From Iodobacter fluviatilis (GTDB lineage Bacteria > Pseudomonadota > Gammaproteobacteria > Burkholderiales > Chitinibacteraceae): a DNA stretch of 64,000 nucleotides. Positions 39,524-48,481 of this stretch are shown here, in pieces. Under the pieces are notes generated by a model that saw only the letters and a list, made by a program, of their open reading frames with translations, was not told where the DNA came from and made no database searches. Where the stretch lies: positions 2,542,001-2,606,000 of the forward strand of contig NZ_CP025781.1 in assembly GCF_004194535.1 (NCBI RefSeq), given 5' to 3'. Both the position numbers and the translations under genes were made by a program. Each line of letters opens with the position of its first letter. Position 1 is the first letter of the stretch.

Positions 39524-39828
39524 TGCTTTGCTTCCTCGATAATTTCACGGGTCAACTGGTCGAACTCAGTGGCACGGCGTACATAAATGCCGGTGAGCAC
39601 GAAGGCCGATAAAATCACCAAGATGCCAATGGGAATGCCAATGGTGGTGACGCTGCCTGCTGAAAGGGGGATCCCCAATGTTTTGGGCGAAAATGCAATA
39701 ACCAGAATAAAGCCGTAGTAAATCACTAGCATCACTGATGATAAAAGCCAGGAGAGGCTGGATTTTTTTTGGACCAATTCTGCAAACTTTGGATTTTGCT
39801 GAATTCGGTCGATGATAAGGTCATTCAT
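39520..39828 (-). CDS. DUF485 membrane protein (YjcH-like) partner of ActP
   Basis: The 102-residue product has two membrane helices ([19 protein letters not shown] and [17 protein letters not shown]) and the N-terminal pattern [14 protein letters not shown] typical of DUF485. It is translationally coupled to actP (ATGA overlap). Its role in acetate transport is not established beyond constant linkage. A ribosome site AGGAGG lies before its ATG. Confidence 0.92.
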   Translation of the reverse strand: MNDLIIDRIQQNPKFAELVQKKSSLSWLLSSVMLVIYYGFILVIAFSPKTLGIPLSAGSVTTIGIPIGILVILSAFVLTGIYVRRATEFDQLTREIIEEAKQ

Positions 39829-40042
39829 TTAGATATCCTCCTAAAACAAGGTGAGATCCCCTAGAGTGGCCAATAGGGGATAGGCAACACTTACTCTATT
39901 CGAGAGGGGGGTAGAGATGCTAATTGCAATTTTTGATGCACAAAATCAGCAAAGCTGATGTTGCATTGCGATTTGATGAATATTGCTAGTCTTTCAAATA
40001 CACATTCTCTGGGCAGGTCCCTGAGAATAAGCTGACAGGGCA

Positions 40043-40954
40043 ATGGTTTTTGAGCATACTTTCTCTATGGAAATCTATCAGATACGCACTTTGGTGGCCG
40101 TTGCTCAGCAGGGGCACCTCACCCAAGCCGCAGAGCTGCTGCATTTATCGCAGCCAGCCGTTACTGCGCAAATTAAAGCCTTGGAAGAGGAGTTTGGCCT
40201 GCCGTTATTTGAGCGATTCCCTGGCGGTGTGCAGCTCACAGAGGCTGGAAAATTATTATTGCCCGATGCAGAAAATATTTTGGCTTTAGCTAGAGCGATG
40301 CAAAACCGCGCGAAAGGGCTGGCTGGTGAGCCCAGAGGCAAGGTAAAAATCGGCACCATTGGCGTGCCCGCAAGGCTGCGTTTGGGCTCTTGGCTGGCGC
40401 GTTTACGCGAGAAATATCCGTTGATTTCGGCACAAACCACACATGGTATTTCGGTGAGTGTGTTGAATGATGTGCGGAAAAAAATTCTCGATGGTGGTTT
40501 TTATTTGGGGCGCAATCCCTATCAAAACGTAACCACTTTACAGCTCACTGATATTGGCTTTTGTGTCGCCTTGCCGCCAGCCTTAGCGGGTGAATTGGCG
40601 AATGCAGATTGGAAAGCACTCGGTAAAACGGCGTGGCTTGGTTTGTCGCAATTTACTAGTCTTGCCGAAATCACTTCAGAGCTGTGGCGTAGCCAAAATA
40701 TTGCGCCAACAATTGTTGGCGAATTTGATGAAGAAGCTACTTTGGTAGAGTTAGTAAAAGCAGGGGTGGGGGTGGCTATTCTGGCGGAGCGAACGGCAAA
40801 GCGCTTTGCTGCGGATGGCTCAATTGCATTGTGGCGGGGCGGGGAGATTGCAGTACGAGTACCGCTACAGTTTATTTATTCGGCAGATAGAGAGCATGAT
40901 CCTTTGATTGGTATGCTGCGTAGCTCGCTGAAAACAGAGTGGGATTTGGGCTGA
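40043..40954 (+). CDS. LysR-family transcriptional regulator
   Basis: The product has up to 303 residues; homology favours the inner ATG at 40067 (MEIYQIRTLVAVA). The helix-turn-helix covers HLTQAAELLHLSQPAVTAQI, and a full LysR substrate-binding domain follows. The gene is divergent from DUF485-actP, so it may control acetate uptake; the ligand is unknown. It differs from the truncated LysR gene upstream, being complete. Downstream lies a repeat cluster. Confidence 0.9.
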   Translation: MVFEHTFSMEIYQIRTLVAVAQQGHLTQAAELLHLSQPAVTAQIKALEEEFGLPLFERFPGGVQLTEAGKLLLPDAENILALARAMQNRAKGLAGEPRGKVKIGTIGVPARLRLGSWLARLREKYPLISAQTTHGISVSVLNDVRKKILDGGFYLGRNPYQNVTTLQLTDIGFCVALPPALAGELANADWKALGKTAWLGLSQFTSLAEITSELWRSQNIAPTIVGEFDEEATLVELVKAGVGVAILAERTAKRFAADGSIALWRGGEIAVRVPLQFIYSADREHDPLIGMLRSSLKTEWDLG

Positions 40955-41075
40955 AAGGCTTGCCTACGAAAATCACGAAAAGACGTGAAAATTGCTTGAA
41001 GGGGCTTCGTGCAGTGGTATTTTAAATATCAATGGTCCGTGGCCGCATGGCAGATTGTGTCGTGGTTTGTGTTTT

Positions 41076-41095
41076 TAAGTCCGACAGGCTGCTAG
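41076..41095. repeat. Solo right end of a family 1 MITE-like element
   Basis: TAAGTCCGACAGGCTGCTAG is a perfect match to the right terminal repeat of the family at 32223-32242 except one base. No left end is found in the 120 bases before it. The CTAG at its tip is the point where the next element starts. Confidence 0.75.
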
Positions 41096-41283
41096 GGTCT
41101 GTTGACGTTTCATTCGCCATTGCGCTGAGCCGGGAAAAGGCCAAGCACAAGGCATGTGGCGAAGGCAATAACTGGTTATTGTCGAGGAGCATAACGCAGT
41201 GAATGACCATTTTCCGGCTCAGCCCTTCGAGTTTAGCCCCAAAACTGGGCCAAACGCAGCCGTGAATGAAACGTCAACAGACC
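41096..41283. repeat. MITE-like element, family 2, copy 1
   Basis: The 188-base element has inverted ends GGTCTGTTGACGTTTCATTC and GAATGAAACGTCAACAGACC, flanked on both sides by CTAG. The inside is palindromic as a whole (GCTGAGCCGGG near the left, CCGGCTCAGCCC near the right), with a two-base-loop palindrome CAATAAC-TG-GTTATTG at 41166-41181. Confidence 0.88.
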
Positions 41284-41287
41284 CTAG

Positions 41288-41550
41288 GGTCTGTTGACGT
41301 TTCATTCGCCATTGCGCTGAGTCGGAAAACGGCCAGGCACAAGGCATGTGACGAAGGCAATAACGGGTTATTGTCGAGGAGCATAACGCAGTGAATGGCC
41401 ATTCTCCGGCTCAGCCCTTCGGGTTTAGCCCATTTTTGGGGCTGCACGGCGTTAAAAATCGCTCATGGTACTCGTACCATGTCGCCATTTTCTCCTTGTT
41501 CAGCCCCAAAACTGGGCTAAACGCAGCCGCGAATGAAACGTCAACAGACC
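41288..41550. repeat. MITE-like element, family 2, copy 2
   Basis: The 263-base element has the same ends as copy 1 and lies head to tail with it, separated by a shared CTAG and followed by another CTAG. It carries CAATAAC-GG-GTTATTG at 41358-41373 and an extra insert containing CATGGTAC-TC-GTACCATG at 41464-41481. Confidence 0.88.
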
Positions 41551-41566
41551 CTAGTTAGCCGCCAAA

Positions 41567-41590
41567 TAAAAAAGCCAGACGATGTCTGGC
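41567..41590 (-). terminator. Distal terminator of rpmB-rpmG
   Basis: GCCAGAC pairs with GTCTGGC around a short loop, followed on the minus strand by six T. Confidence 0.85.
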
Positions 41591-41655
41591 TTCAATAAAG
41601 CATAATGATCTGGTAGAACAGATGCTTCTTATTTCTTGCTACTGCTTTACTAGAA

Positions 41656-41683
41656 ATACAAAAACCCCACTGGGAGCAGGGTT
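41656..41683 (-). terminator. Proximal terminator of rpmB-rpmG
   Basis: On the minus strand AACCC pairs with GGGGTT around about ten bases and is followed by TTTTTG. It is weaker than the distal hairpin. Confidence 0.55.
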
Positions 41684-41713
41684 CTAGTATGGAGGCACCG
41701 TACAGCAACTGAA

Positions 41714-41869
41714 TTACTTCAGCTTGGTTTCCTTGTAGATCACGTGTTTACGAACCACGGGATCGTACTTCTTGATTTCTAGCTTAGTAGGCATAGTGCG
41801 CTTGTTCTTGGTCGTTGTGTAAAAGTGACCAGTACCTGCGCTGGATTCCAGCTTGATTTTTTCACGCAT
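41714..41869 (-). CDS. rpmG: 50S ribosomal protein L33
   Basis: The 51-residue product reads [19 protein letters not shown] at the start, then [18 protein letters not shown] and the ending [10 protein letters not shown], a cysteine-free L33. It is too short to stand out as a long frame, but it is complete and lies 17 bases after rpmB, the universal order. A ribosome site AGGTAAGAA lies before the ATG. Confidence 0.97.
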   Translation of the reverse strand: MREKIKLESSAGTGHFYTTTKNKRTMPTKLEIKKYDPVVRKHVIYKETKLK

Positions 41870-41886
41870 GATTTCTTACCTCAGCC

Positions 41887-42120
41887 TCAAACTTCGCCAC
41901 GAGCGCGGAGATCCGCGAGGACGACTTCGATGCCTAGTTTATCGATAGTACGGAGTGCAGCGTTAGATACACGCAGACGAACAAAGCGGTTTTCGCTTTC
42001 TACCCAGAAACGACGGCTGTGTAGATTAGGAAGAAAACGACGCTTAGTTTTGTTATTGGCGTGGGAAACATTGTTCCCTGTCACTGGGCGCTTGCCGGTG
42101 ACTTCACATACTCGTGCCAT
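41887..42120 (-). CDS. rpmB: 50S ribosomal protein L28
   Basis: The 77-residue product reads [20 protein letters not shown] at the start and [17 protein letters not shown] in the middle, the full L28 sequence pattern. It is the first gene of the rpmB-rpmG operon. Confidence 0.97.
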   Translation of the reverse strand: MARVCEVTGKRPVTGNNVSHANNKTKRRFLPNLHSRRFWVESENRFVRLRVSNAALRTIDKLGIEVVLADLRARGEV

Positions 42121-42228
42121 GGCGGGTAATTCCCTGACTTCTGAGAAAAACCGGATTTATAGCATAGATCCACTACCTGTTTCAAGAGCTATGTCACTTT
42201 GGACTAAGTTGAGTAGAAAACTATATTG

Positions 42229-43494
42229 CTATTTTTCAAGGGTTTTTGCTGCTAAGACCAGTCTTTCTGCGGCTTTGGCGGGGCTGATGTTGTTATTTTT
42301 CCAGTAGGAAAAAATGATATCAAAAAATACACTTCTTGTGGCATCGTATTGGGCCATATTATGGGACCAAGATGGCACTAAGATGTTTTTTGAGCTAGCT
42401 AGGTTAAAATTTTGAGCCGATTCTTTGGCGCAAGCATCAAATTTTTCTAAGCTTACATCGTTGCGTGCAGGGAAATTACCTTTGTGCAGGTTAAAATTAA
42501 TTTGCGTTGCTTTGCTCATCATGGTGCTGGCAAAAGCTTGCTGGGCTTTTTGCTGTGAGGGTGATTGAAGTTGAAATAAGGTCATTGTGTCGGCTGCAAA
42601 GCTATAGGCTTGATTTTGGCTGGGTGCGGGAACGCAAAGGTAATCCACTCCAGCAACTTGTCCCGCAACAGTAAACTCACTTTTTGCCCAATCGCCCATA
42701 AACTGCATGGCAGCTTGGCCATGGATGAGCTTTGCCGTGGCGCTACTCCATTCTGCGGCGCTATGTGGGCTGGTATAGGCTTTTAGTCGTTTGAGCATGC
42801 TCAGGGCCTGTAGCATCGTTGGGCTGCTTAAAGCAGCCGCATCTAGCTCTATAAAGGCCTTACGATAGAAGTCGGCCCCACCTATGCCCAAGGCTAGCGA
42901 TTCAAACAGCGTGGCAACTTGCCAGCCTTGCTGCCCAACGGAGAGTGGGGTTATGCCAGCTTTTTGTAGTAGCTTGGCGGTGGCAATGAATTCATCCCAA
43001 GTTTTGGGAACTTTTGCACCGCTTTTATCCAATAAATGCTTATTGATCCAGAGCGTATTTACCCGTGAAATTCCAAGCGGCACAGCAACATACTGGCCTT
43101 TGTATTGCACCATTTCATTAAGAATAGGGGGGAGTAATTTGTTCCAGCTTTGCTCGGTGGCCAGCTGGCTAATATTAGCCAGCTTATCGCCCCAAGCTTG
43201 AATTTTGATTCCACCAATGGTCGCGGCTAATGGCGGATTGCCTGCGTTTATCCGCTGTTGTAAGACCGACATGGCGTTTTCACCTGCGCCACCCATCACT
43301 GCAAAATCTTGCCACTGTAAGTTTTGGCTCTCTAGTTGTTGTTTGGCCGCCTGAACTGCGCTTGCCTCGCCAGGGGATGTCCACCAATGCAGTATCTCTA
43401 CGTTTTTAGCGTGGAGAGGGCTGCTAAAAAAAACAGCGAGCAGCAGGCCGCTACGATACTTTGGATTGGAAAACTTGCGCAGCGGCTTATTCAC
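42229..43494 (-). CDS. ABC transporter substrate-binding protein, sugar type, orphan
   Basis: The 421-residue product, started at a GTG at 43494, has a signal peptide ([20 protein letters not shown] and cleavage after SSPLHA) and the family 1 opening [20 protein letters not shown] of glucose/oligosaccharide-binding proteins. [19 protein letters not shown] and [16 protein letters not shown] fit the fold. It overlaps the ftsK stop by eight bases. Longer frames begin at 43539 but put residues before the signal peptide. No permease or ATPase gene is next to it, so partners must be elsewhere, or it works as a sensor. Confidence 0.88.
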   Translation of the reverse strand: MNKPLRKFSNPKYRSGLLLAVFFSSPLHAKNVEILHWWTSPGEASAVQAAKQQLESQNLQWQDFAVMGGAGENAMSVLQQRINAGNPPLAATIGGIKIQAWGDKLANISQLATEQSWNKLLPPILNEMVQYKGQYVAVPLGISRVNTLWINKHLLDKSGAKVPKTWDEFIATAKLLQKAGITPLSVGQQGWQVATLFESLALGIGGADFYRKAFIELDAAALSSPTMLQALSMLKRLKAYTSPHSAAEWSSATAKLIHGQAAMQFMGDWAKSEFTVAGQVAGVDYLCVPAPSQNQAYSFAADTMTLFQLQSPSQQKAQQAFASTMMSKATQINFNLHKGNFPARNDVSLEKFDACAKESAQNFNLASSKNILVPSWSHNMAQYDATRSVFFDIIFSYWKNNNISPAKAAERLVLAAKTLEK

Positions 43495-45826
43495 TTGCAG
43501 GAGCCAGTACAGTGCGATTGCCATTGGTTTCCATGCCACTCACTAGTCCAGAGGCTTCCATCTGCTCAATCAGCCTTGCTGCCCGGTTATAGCCTATGCG
43601 CAATTGCCGCTGTACCGATGAGATGGATGCTCGGCGGCTTTTTAGCACAAAGGCCACGGCTTCATCGTACAGCGGGTCGCTTTCGTTATTGCTTTCACTG
43701 TTGCCACCACCCGCTGCGGCTTCTGCCTCAAAGCCTCCATTTAAGATGCCATCGATATAGTTAGGCTCGCCCTGCTGCTTCAGGTTTTCCACCACTTGGT
43801 GCACTTCGTTGTCATCCACAAACGCACCATGCACGCGCAGTGGGTAGCCGCTGCCAGGCGGTAAGAACAGCATATCGCCTTGCCCTAGCAATGCTTCTGC
43901 GCCCATCTGGTCAAGAATAGTGCGGCTATCAATTTTGCTGGAGACTTGAAACGCCAGCCGAGTTGGGATATTGGCTTTAATTAGGCCGGTAATTACATCC
44001 ACGGAAGGGCGCTGGGTTGCCAGAATTAAGTGGATACCGGCCGCACGGGCTTTTTGTGCCAGCCGCGCAATCAGCTCTTCAATCTTCTTGCCTGCCACCA
44101 TAATCAGGTCGGCAAATTCATCTACCACCACCACAATAAAGGGCAGGTGCTCTAAGCGCTCAGGATCTTCCGGCGTAAGCGTGAATGGATTAGTGAGTGG
44201 TTTACCGGCTTTTTCGGCTTCACGTATTTTCTGGTTGTAGCCCGCAAGATTACGCACGCCAAAGGTGCTCATTAGGCGGTAGCGTTTTTCCATTTCTGCC
44301 ACGCACCAGTTCAACGCGTTGGCGGCCAGCTTCATATCGGTAACTACCGGCGCTAATAGATGAGGAATCCCTTCATAAACCGATAATTCCAGCATTTTTG
44401 GGTCGATCATAATAAAGCGCACTTCGTTGGCGGTGGCTTTGTAAACCAGACTTAAAATCATGGCATTTACACCCACGGATTTACCCGATCCGGTGGTCCC
44501 AGCTACCAGCATATGTGGCGCTTTGCCAAGATCAGTCACAATTGGCTTGCCTGTGATGTCTTTACCTAATGCAATGGTCAACTTGCTACCCATAGCGTGA
44601 TACGGCTCGGAGGAGAGAATCTCTGATAAACGAATGATTTGGCGGCTTGGATTAGGCAGCTCTAGGCCCATACACGTTTTATCTGGGATGGTTTCCACCA
44701 CCCGAATCGAGACCAAGCCTAAGGCTCGGGATAAATCTTTCATCAGGTTCACAATTTGTGAGCCTTTTACCCCAACCGCAGGCTCGATTTCGTAACGGGT
44801 AATTACGGGGCCTGGATAGGCGGCAATGACTTTGACTTCAACATTAAAGTCGGCGAGTTTTTTCTCGATCAATCTGGAGGTGAATTCCAGTGTGTCCTTG
44901 CTAATGGTTTCTTTAGCAGGCGGCGCTGGGGTCAATAGCTTGATTGATGGCAGGGCTTGATTGCCGGTAATCAGCGGTAGGTCTTCAGCATTAAATAGCG
45001 GCACTTGCGTGGCTTTTTGCTGCTCTTCTTGGGCTTTTTTGCTAAGGGGCTTGGGCACTGCGGGGGCTTCGCTATGTGTGGCTTCAATCCGCACGGGTGC
45101 TTTTTCTTCAAAGCGTTTTTTCTCTGAAGTCACTTTCTCACTACGGATTACCGTGGCTTCTCGGCCAATTTTTCTATCTTGATAGGCTTGGATGGCATCC
45201 TGTGTTTTAAGGAAAGCTAGCTCAATTGCCGTGCCTAGGTTCTCCATTAAGTGTAGCCAAGAAAGCCCTGTGAATAGCGACACGCCGATGCATAGTGTCG
45301 CCACTAAAAATAATGTTGAGCCAGAAAAACCAAAGCTTAAATATAGCCAGCCCCCTAAGGACACGCCGAGAATGCCGCCAGGGGCTTGGGGGAGTGCAGC
45401 CGTGAGGCTATGCAGCCGCAAGGCTTCAAAGCTAGAGCTGGATAAAATAATTAATAAAAAACCAATGCAGGCAAACAATACGGTAGGGCGAGCACCATCG
45501 CTTACATGATCGATGCGGCGATAGCCCCATAAAATGGCTGAGAAACAAAAGCCTACCCACCACCACGCCGAAAAGCCAAATAAATAAAGCAATACATCGG
45601 CAATCCACGCACCTACGGCTCCGCCACGGTTATGAATTTCTGGCCGAGTGGCGCTGTGCGACCAGCCAGGATCAAAGGGGCTATAGGTACTCAGAACAAG
45701 CACCAGATAAATGACCAGAACAACCAGAATAAACCACCATGATTCGCGTAATAAAATGGCGATTTGCGGCGGTAAGGCGGCGCGGCTAGAGACATTCGCG
45801 ACGTTTTTTTTACGAAATATGGCCAT
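43487..45826 (-). CDS. ftsK: DNA translocase FtsK
   Basis: The 779-residue product has four to five N-terminal membrane helices (to about residue 190) that anchor it at the septum, a charged and fairly short linker, a RecA-like motor with Walker [16 protein letters not shown] near residue 440 and [20 protein letters not shown], and a C-terminal gamma winged helix ([20 protein letters not shown]) that reads KOPS sites. It moves chromosome ends through the closing septum for dimer resolution. Confidence 0.96.
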   Translation of the reverse strand: MAIFRKKNVANVSSRAALPPQIAILLRESWWFILVVLVIYLVLVLSTYSPFDPGWSHSATRPEIHNRGGAVGAWIADVLLYLFGFSAWWWVGFCFSAILWGYRRIDHVSDGARPTVLFACIGFLLIILSSSSFEALRLHSLTAALPQAPGGILGVSLGGWLYLSFGFSGSTLFLVATLCIGVSLFTGLSWLHLMENLGTAIELAFLKTQDAIQAYQDRKIGREATVIRSEKVTSEKKRFEEKAPVRIEATHSEAPAVPKPLSKKAQEEQQKATQVPLFNAEDLPLITGNQALPSIKLLTPAPPAKETISKDTLEFTSRLIEKKLADFNVEVKVIAAYPGPVITRYEIEPAVGVKGSQIVNLMKDLSRALGLVSIRVVETIPDKTCMGLELPNPSRQIIRLSEILSSEPYHAMGSKLTIALGKDITGKPIVTDLGKAPHMLVAGTTGSGKSVGVNAMILSLVYKATANEVRFIMIDPKMLELSVYEGIPHLLAPVVTDMKLAANALNWCVAEMEKRYRLMSTFGVRNLAGYNQKIREAEKAGKPLTNPFTLTPEDPERLEHLPFIVVVVDEFADLIMVAGKKIEELIARLAQKARAAGIHLILATQRPSVDVITGLIKANIPTRLAFQVSSKIDSRTILDQMGAEALLGQGDMLFLPPGSGYPLRVHGAFVDDNEVHQVVENLKQQGEPNYIDGILNGGFEAEAAAGGGNSESNNESDPLYDEAVAFVLKSRRASISSVQRQLRIGYNRAARLIEQMEASGLVSGMETNGNRTVLAPASE

Positions 45827-46567
45827 TTGGACTGATGCTACTCAATAGATATGGGACTAATTATAGCGGCAACATCCTACAAACAGCAGTGGGCTACTGC
45901 ATTTGGGTAATAAACCATAATATAAGGGGGATGGGCGTGCTGCATTTTGTGCAGTCTTTTAAAGCGTTACCCTGATGAAATTACGGAGGGTACTGCATGC
46001 CGTGCTCATAAAGGGCCTGTAAATTTTTTTGTGTAAATGCCTTTGGAATGACTGGTGGCCGTTCAGCCGGTCACCAAATTTGATAACGAAATGATTCAGC
46101 GCCATCCGCTAGTTTTGAATTGGCATCGTTTATTTCTTTGAAGCCTGTTCGATCGCAAGGTGAATTATGCCACCCAGCGTTGCATTTAACTGTTTGAATT
46201 CACGAGCGATTTCTACAAGCCCCTCCCTCCCCCTAGTAGTAAGATTAAATCTTTAGTTCTCAGAGTGAAAATTCTAGTTGTATCGCACGCAAATCGTGAA
46301 GAATTAATGCACTCAAAATGGTGACTGTCAGATCATGTCTGAACTTCTACAACATTACGATTAGTACGCGTCCCATTACGTACTTTTATTTGACTTACTT
46401 ATAGTTAAATATCTTCGATGTGATGAAAAATTTTTGATTTATATTATTAGTATTTTCAATACGCTTTTTTAAAAGAATTAGTTATGCCTACAAATTTATG
46501 TATGACGCCCCTAGTCAATTTATATGAATGAATTACAAGCTCGCTATCTTAGGTGAATACTACTCTC
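45827..46567. other. Long non-coding gap upstream of the chaperone gene
   Basis: About 740 bases contain no supported gene. The right half is strongly AT-rich and probably carries the promoter of the chaperone-effector pair. Near 46129-46225 on the minus strand a short open stretch reads VEIAREFKQLNATLGGIIH and ends in a stop, but it has no start or partner, so I do not call it. The gap separates housekeeping ftsK from the effector island. Confidence 0.5.
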
Positions 46568-47008
46568 ATGCCATCCGTACAATGTAATCTGCTTATTCGC
46601 GAATTATTTCAATACCTCGAGCTTCCTGTCGATCACGATGCCATATTTGGAGATTTCGTTGGCCTGCTGGTCGATGGCCGCTACAGTATTTTTTTTGAAA
46701 GCATTGCACCGGATACCTTGCTACTGGAAGTCAATCTTGGCAGCTACCCTGAGGAAGATCTCGCTTTCAGCCATCTTTGCCTGAAACACAATCAGATCAG
46801 TTCTGACCACTATCAGCCCATCATCTCGCTCACTGAGGATCAGCAGCTTGTCTGCTGGCTCAAGCTCTCACTACCAGTGCCCGATTTATCTGCCTTATTG
46901 AGCGCATTTGACGCATTACTGGTACTTGTCGAAACGCTAATAACAGCATCTACACACAGCTACTTTCCTGAAGAAAAAAACAAGCTGTGGCTGACTTCAG
47001 CCTATTGA
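46568..47008 (+). CDS. Type III secretion chaperone, CesT/InvB-like
   Basis: The product has 146 residues from ATG 46568, or 151 from GTG 46553; AGGTG at 46551 favours the ATG. It is small and acidic, with an N-terminal helix (CNLLIRELFQYLELP), strands (YSIFFESIAPDTLLLEVNLG), and a C-terminal pattern (QQLVCWLKLSLPVPDLSALL then a long helix) matching class I effector chaperones. These dimers bind the N-terminus of one effector and keep it export-ready. It lies 36 bases upstream of a SopE-family gene, its likely client. In Salmonella the SopE chaperone is InvB, encoded elsewhere. Family-level call; sequence identity looks low. Confidence 0.75.
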   Translation: MPSVQCNLLIRELFQYLELPVDHDAIFGDFVGLLVDGRYSIFFESIAPDTLLLEVNLGSYPEEDLAFSHLCLKHNQISSDHYQPIISLTEDQQLVCWLKLSLPVPDLSALLSAFDALLVLVETLITASTHSYFPEEKNKLWLTSAY

Positions 47009-47044
47009 TCAGGCATCTCACCTCATTGCAAAGGAAATACGGTT

Positions 47045-47779
47045 ATGCCCCTGTCACTTAATTTTAGTCCTAGAAAACTTTTTTGCTGCATTAGCGATTC
47101 GAGTGTCGCTTCGTCTAATGCCAACGAACCGCCTTCAGCGTCTTATCGGGGGCGCTCATTTCAGCTATTTCAATCGAAGGCAGTAATTCGCCCTCAAAAG
47201 GAAACAGTTAACAAATGTTTTGATCCTAGTGCAAGGGAATGGATGCCCATTGAGAACCCAAAAGTGAAAAAAGCAATGGATAATGAGCTGGGAAAAGTGG
47301 CGACGCAACTGAATAGGGCCTCGGTTAAGGATCCTGAATATATAAAGCAAACAGTCGAAGCGAGTCTTGCCGCCGTTTATAGTCGCGCCAAAGATCAATG
47401 TTGTCAGCGTCTGGTAGATCTTGGACACACCATTATTCCTCTAAGTTATCAGCGTGAAATTGGCGAGGCAGCACAGAATGTGGGATTGCCCTGTATTGAA
47501 AAGAACGGCATATTTACTCCCAATGGGGCCGGCGCCAACCCTTTATTAAATAACATTTTAGGTTCTGCGCGCACAAAGTTTCCCTCGAATTTTAAAGCAG
47601 AATCTGAAAGAGAATCTAATACCACCTATGTGCATAGTAAGCTGCTGGAGGTCGTAGAGCCATATGCCCAAAAGAGCAAGAGAGTCTCCTTAATTGGGTT
47701 CGCTCAAAAGCTGGAGGAAATAGCAAATAAACATGAGAAACCACCGGTGGCAAGAATATTCCGAGAAACGCATCTCTGA
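47045..47779 (+). CDS. SopE-family guanine nucleotide exchange factor, type III effector
   Basis: The 244-residue product matches Salmonella SopE (240 residues) across its catalytic domain: VKDPEYIKQTVEASLAAVYS, KDQCC (Asp117), REIGEAAQNVGLP and the catalytic loop FTPNGAGANP with GAGA at residues 161-164. Members (SopE, SopE2, BopE, CopE of Chromobacterium) activate host Rac1 and Cdc42 without resembling host GEFs, causing membrane ruffling and cell entry. Residues 1-75 are unlike SopE and should hold the secretion signal and chaperone-binding region. AAGGAA lies eight bases before the ATG. No secretion apparatus genes are in the window. A mobile element begins 75 bases downstream. Confidence 0.92.
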   Translation: MPLSLNFSPRKLFCCISDSSVASSNANEPPSASYRGRSFQLFQSKAVIRPQKETVNKCFDPSAREWMPIENPKVKKAMDNELGKVATQLNRASVKDPEYIKQTVEASLAAVYSRAKDQCCQRLVDLGHTIIPLSYQREIGEAAQNVGLPCIEKNGIFTPNGAGANPLLNNILGSARTKFPSNFKAESERESNTTYVHSKLLEVVEPYAQKSKRVSLIGFAQKLEEIANKHEKPPVARIFRETHL

Positions 47780-47854
47780 TTTCAGGGGGGCAAGATCACG
47801 TTTGCTGGCGTAGGTCGATGTAGGAAAAAACGACGTCACGACAGCTGAACTACC

Positions 47855-48022
47855 CTAGCAGCCTGTCGGACTTAAGACTGATCTACTACGGAAAAGCTGG
47901 ATTTGGCCATATTTCACGTATTTTCTCGTTGAATAGCCAGCTATTCGGCTCAAAAACCCACGAAATCTGTCTCAAACCGGTTTTTCCCTCGCTACGATCG
48001 CTTAAGTCTGACTAACTGCTAG
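47855..48022. repeat. MITE-like element, family 1, copy 3
   Basis: The 168-base element begins CTAGCAGCCTGTCGGACTTA and ends TAAGTCTGACTAACTGCTAG. It has the GAAATCTGTCTCAAACCGG block and a palindrome GAATAGC-CA-GCTATTC at 47931-47946. Both this copy and copy 2 follow TACC. It lies between the effector gene and an IS3 remnant, directly against the latter. Confidence 0.9.
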
Positions 48023-48308
48023 TTAGTTGGACCGTATAAAAGTTATTGGCATACTTTGCACCAGCCCTTTTTCTACCAATTGCTGGCGATACTTTGCCAT
48101 TTGATACTGCCAACCCGGATCTGAATGCAGTAGCTGCTTTTCATCCGCGTCATCATAGAAACGTCCATGCCGCCAAACTTAGCACGCTACTTATAGAAGG
48201 ATGCGGCATGCGTGCCGTACTCGCGGCAAAGATTGAGGACGGCTGAGCTAGATTCGGCCTGCTTTAAAATCGCCATAATCTGGCTATCAGAAAACCTGCT
48301 GCTTTCAT
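48023..48308 (-). pseudogene. Remnant of an IS3-family transposase
   Basis: On the minus strand a start at 48308 leads, after a missing base in an A run, to SRFSDSQIMAILKQAES and LCREYGTHAASFYK, then an in-frame stop and RAKFGGMDVSMM: this is OrfA of an IS3-type element. A second piece at 48130-48023 reads LHSDPGWQYQMAKYRQQLVE, the C-terminal part of OrfB. Most of orfB is deleted. GGAG precedes the dead start. The bases to 48481 include a C/G-rich end that may be the old terminal repeat. Confidence 0.85.
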
Positions 48309-48481
48309 GTAGATGCTCCTCAAACACTGCGAGAAAACTCTACTTAAAAATGAGCTGGTTTTGTGGGGGAGGGGGATTATCAACCGCTTGCTTGGGCAAT
48401 AAAGGGGAGGTAAAACAACATGATATTGCAGGGTATATCAGCATCCTGTTTCCTGTTTTTATGTGAAGGGTACGGAGGACG

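Noticed and set aside
46123-46230. Short minus-strand open stretch VEIAREFKQLN upstream of the chaperone gene
   Set aside because: It has no start, no ribosome site and no recognisable partner; it could be a remnant but cannot be supported.
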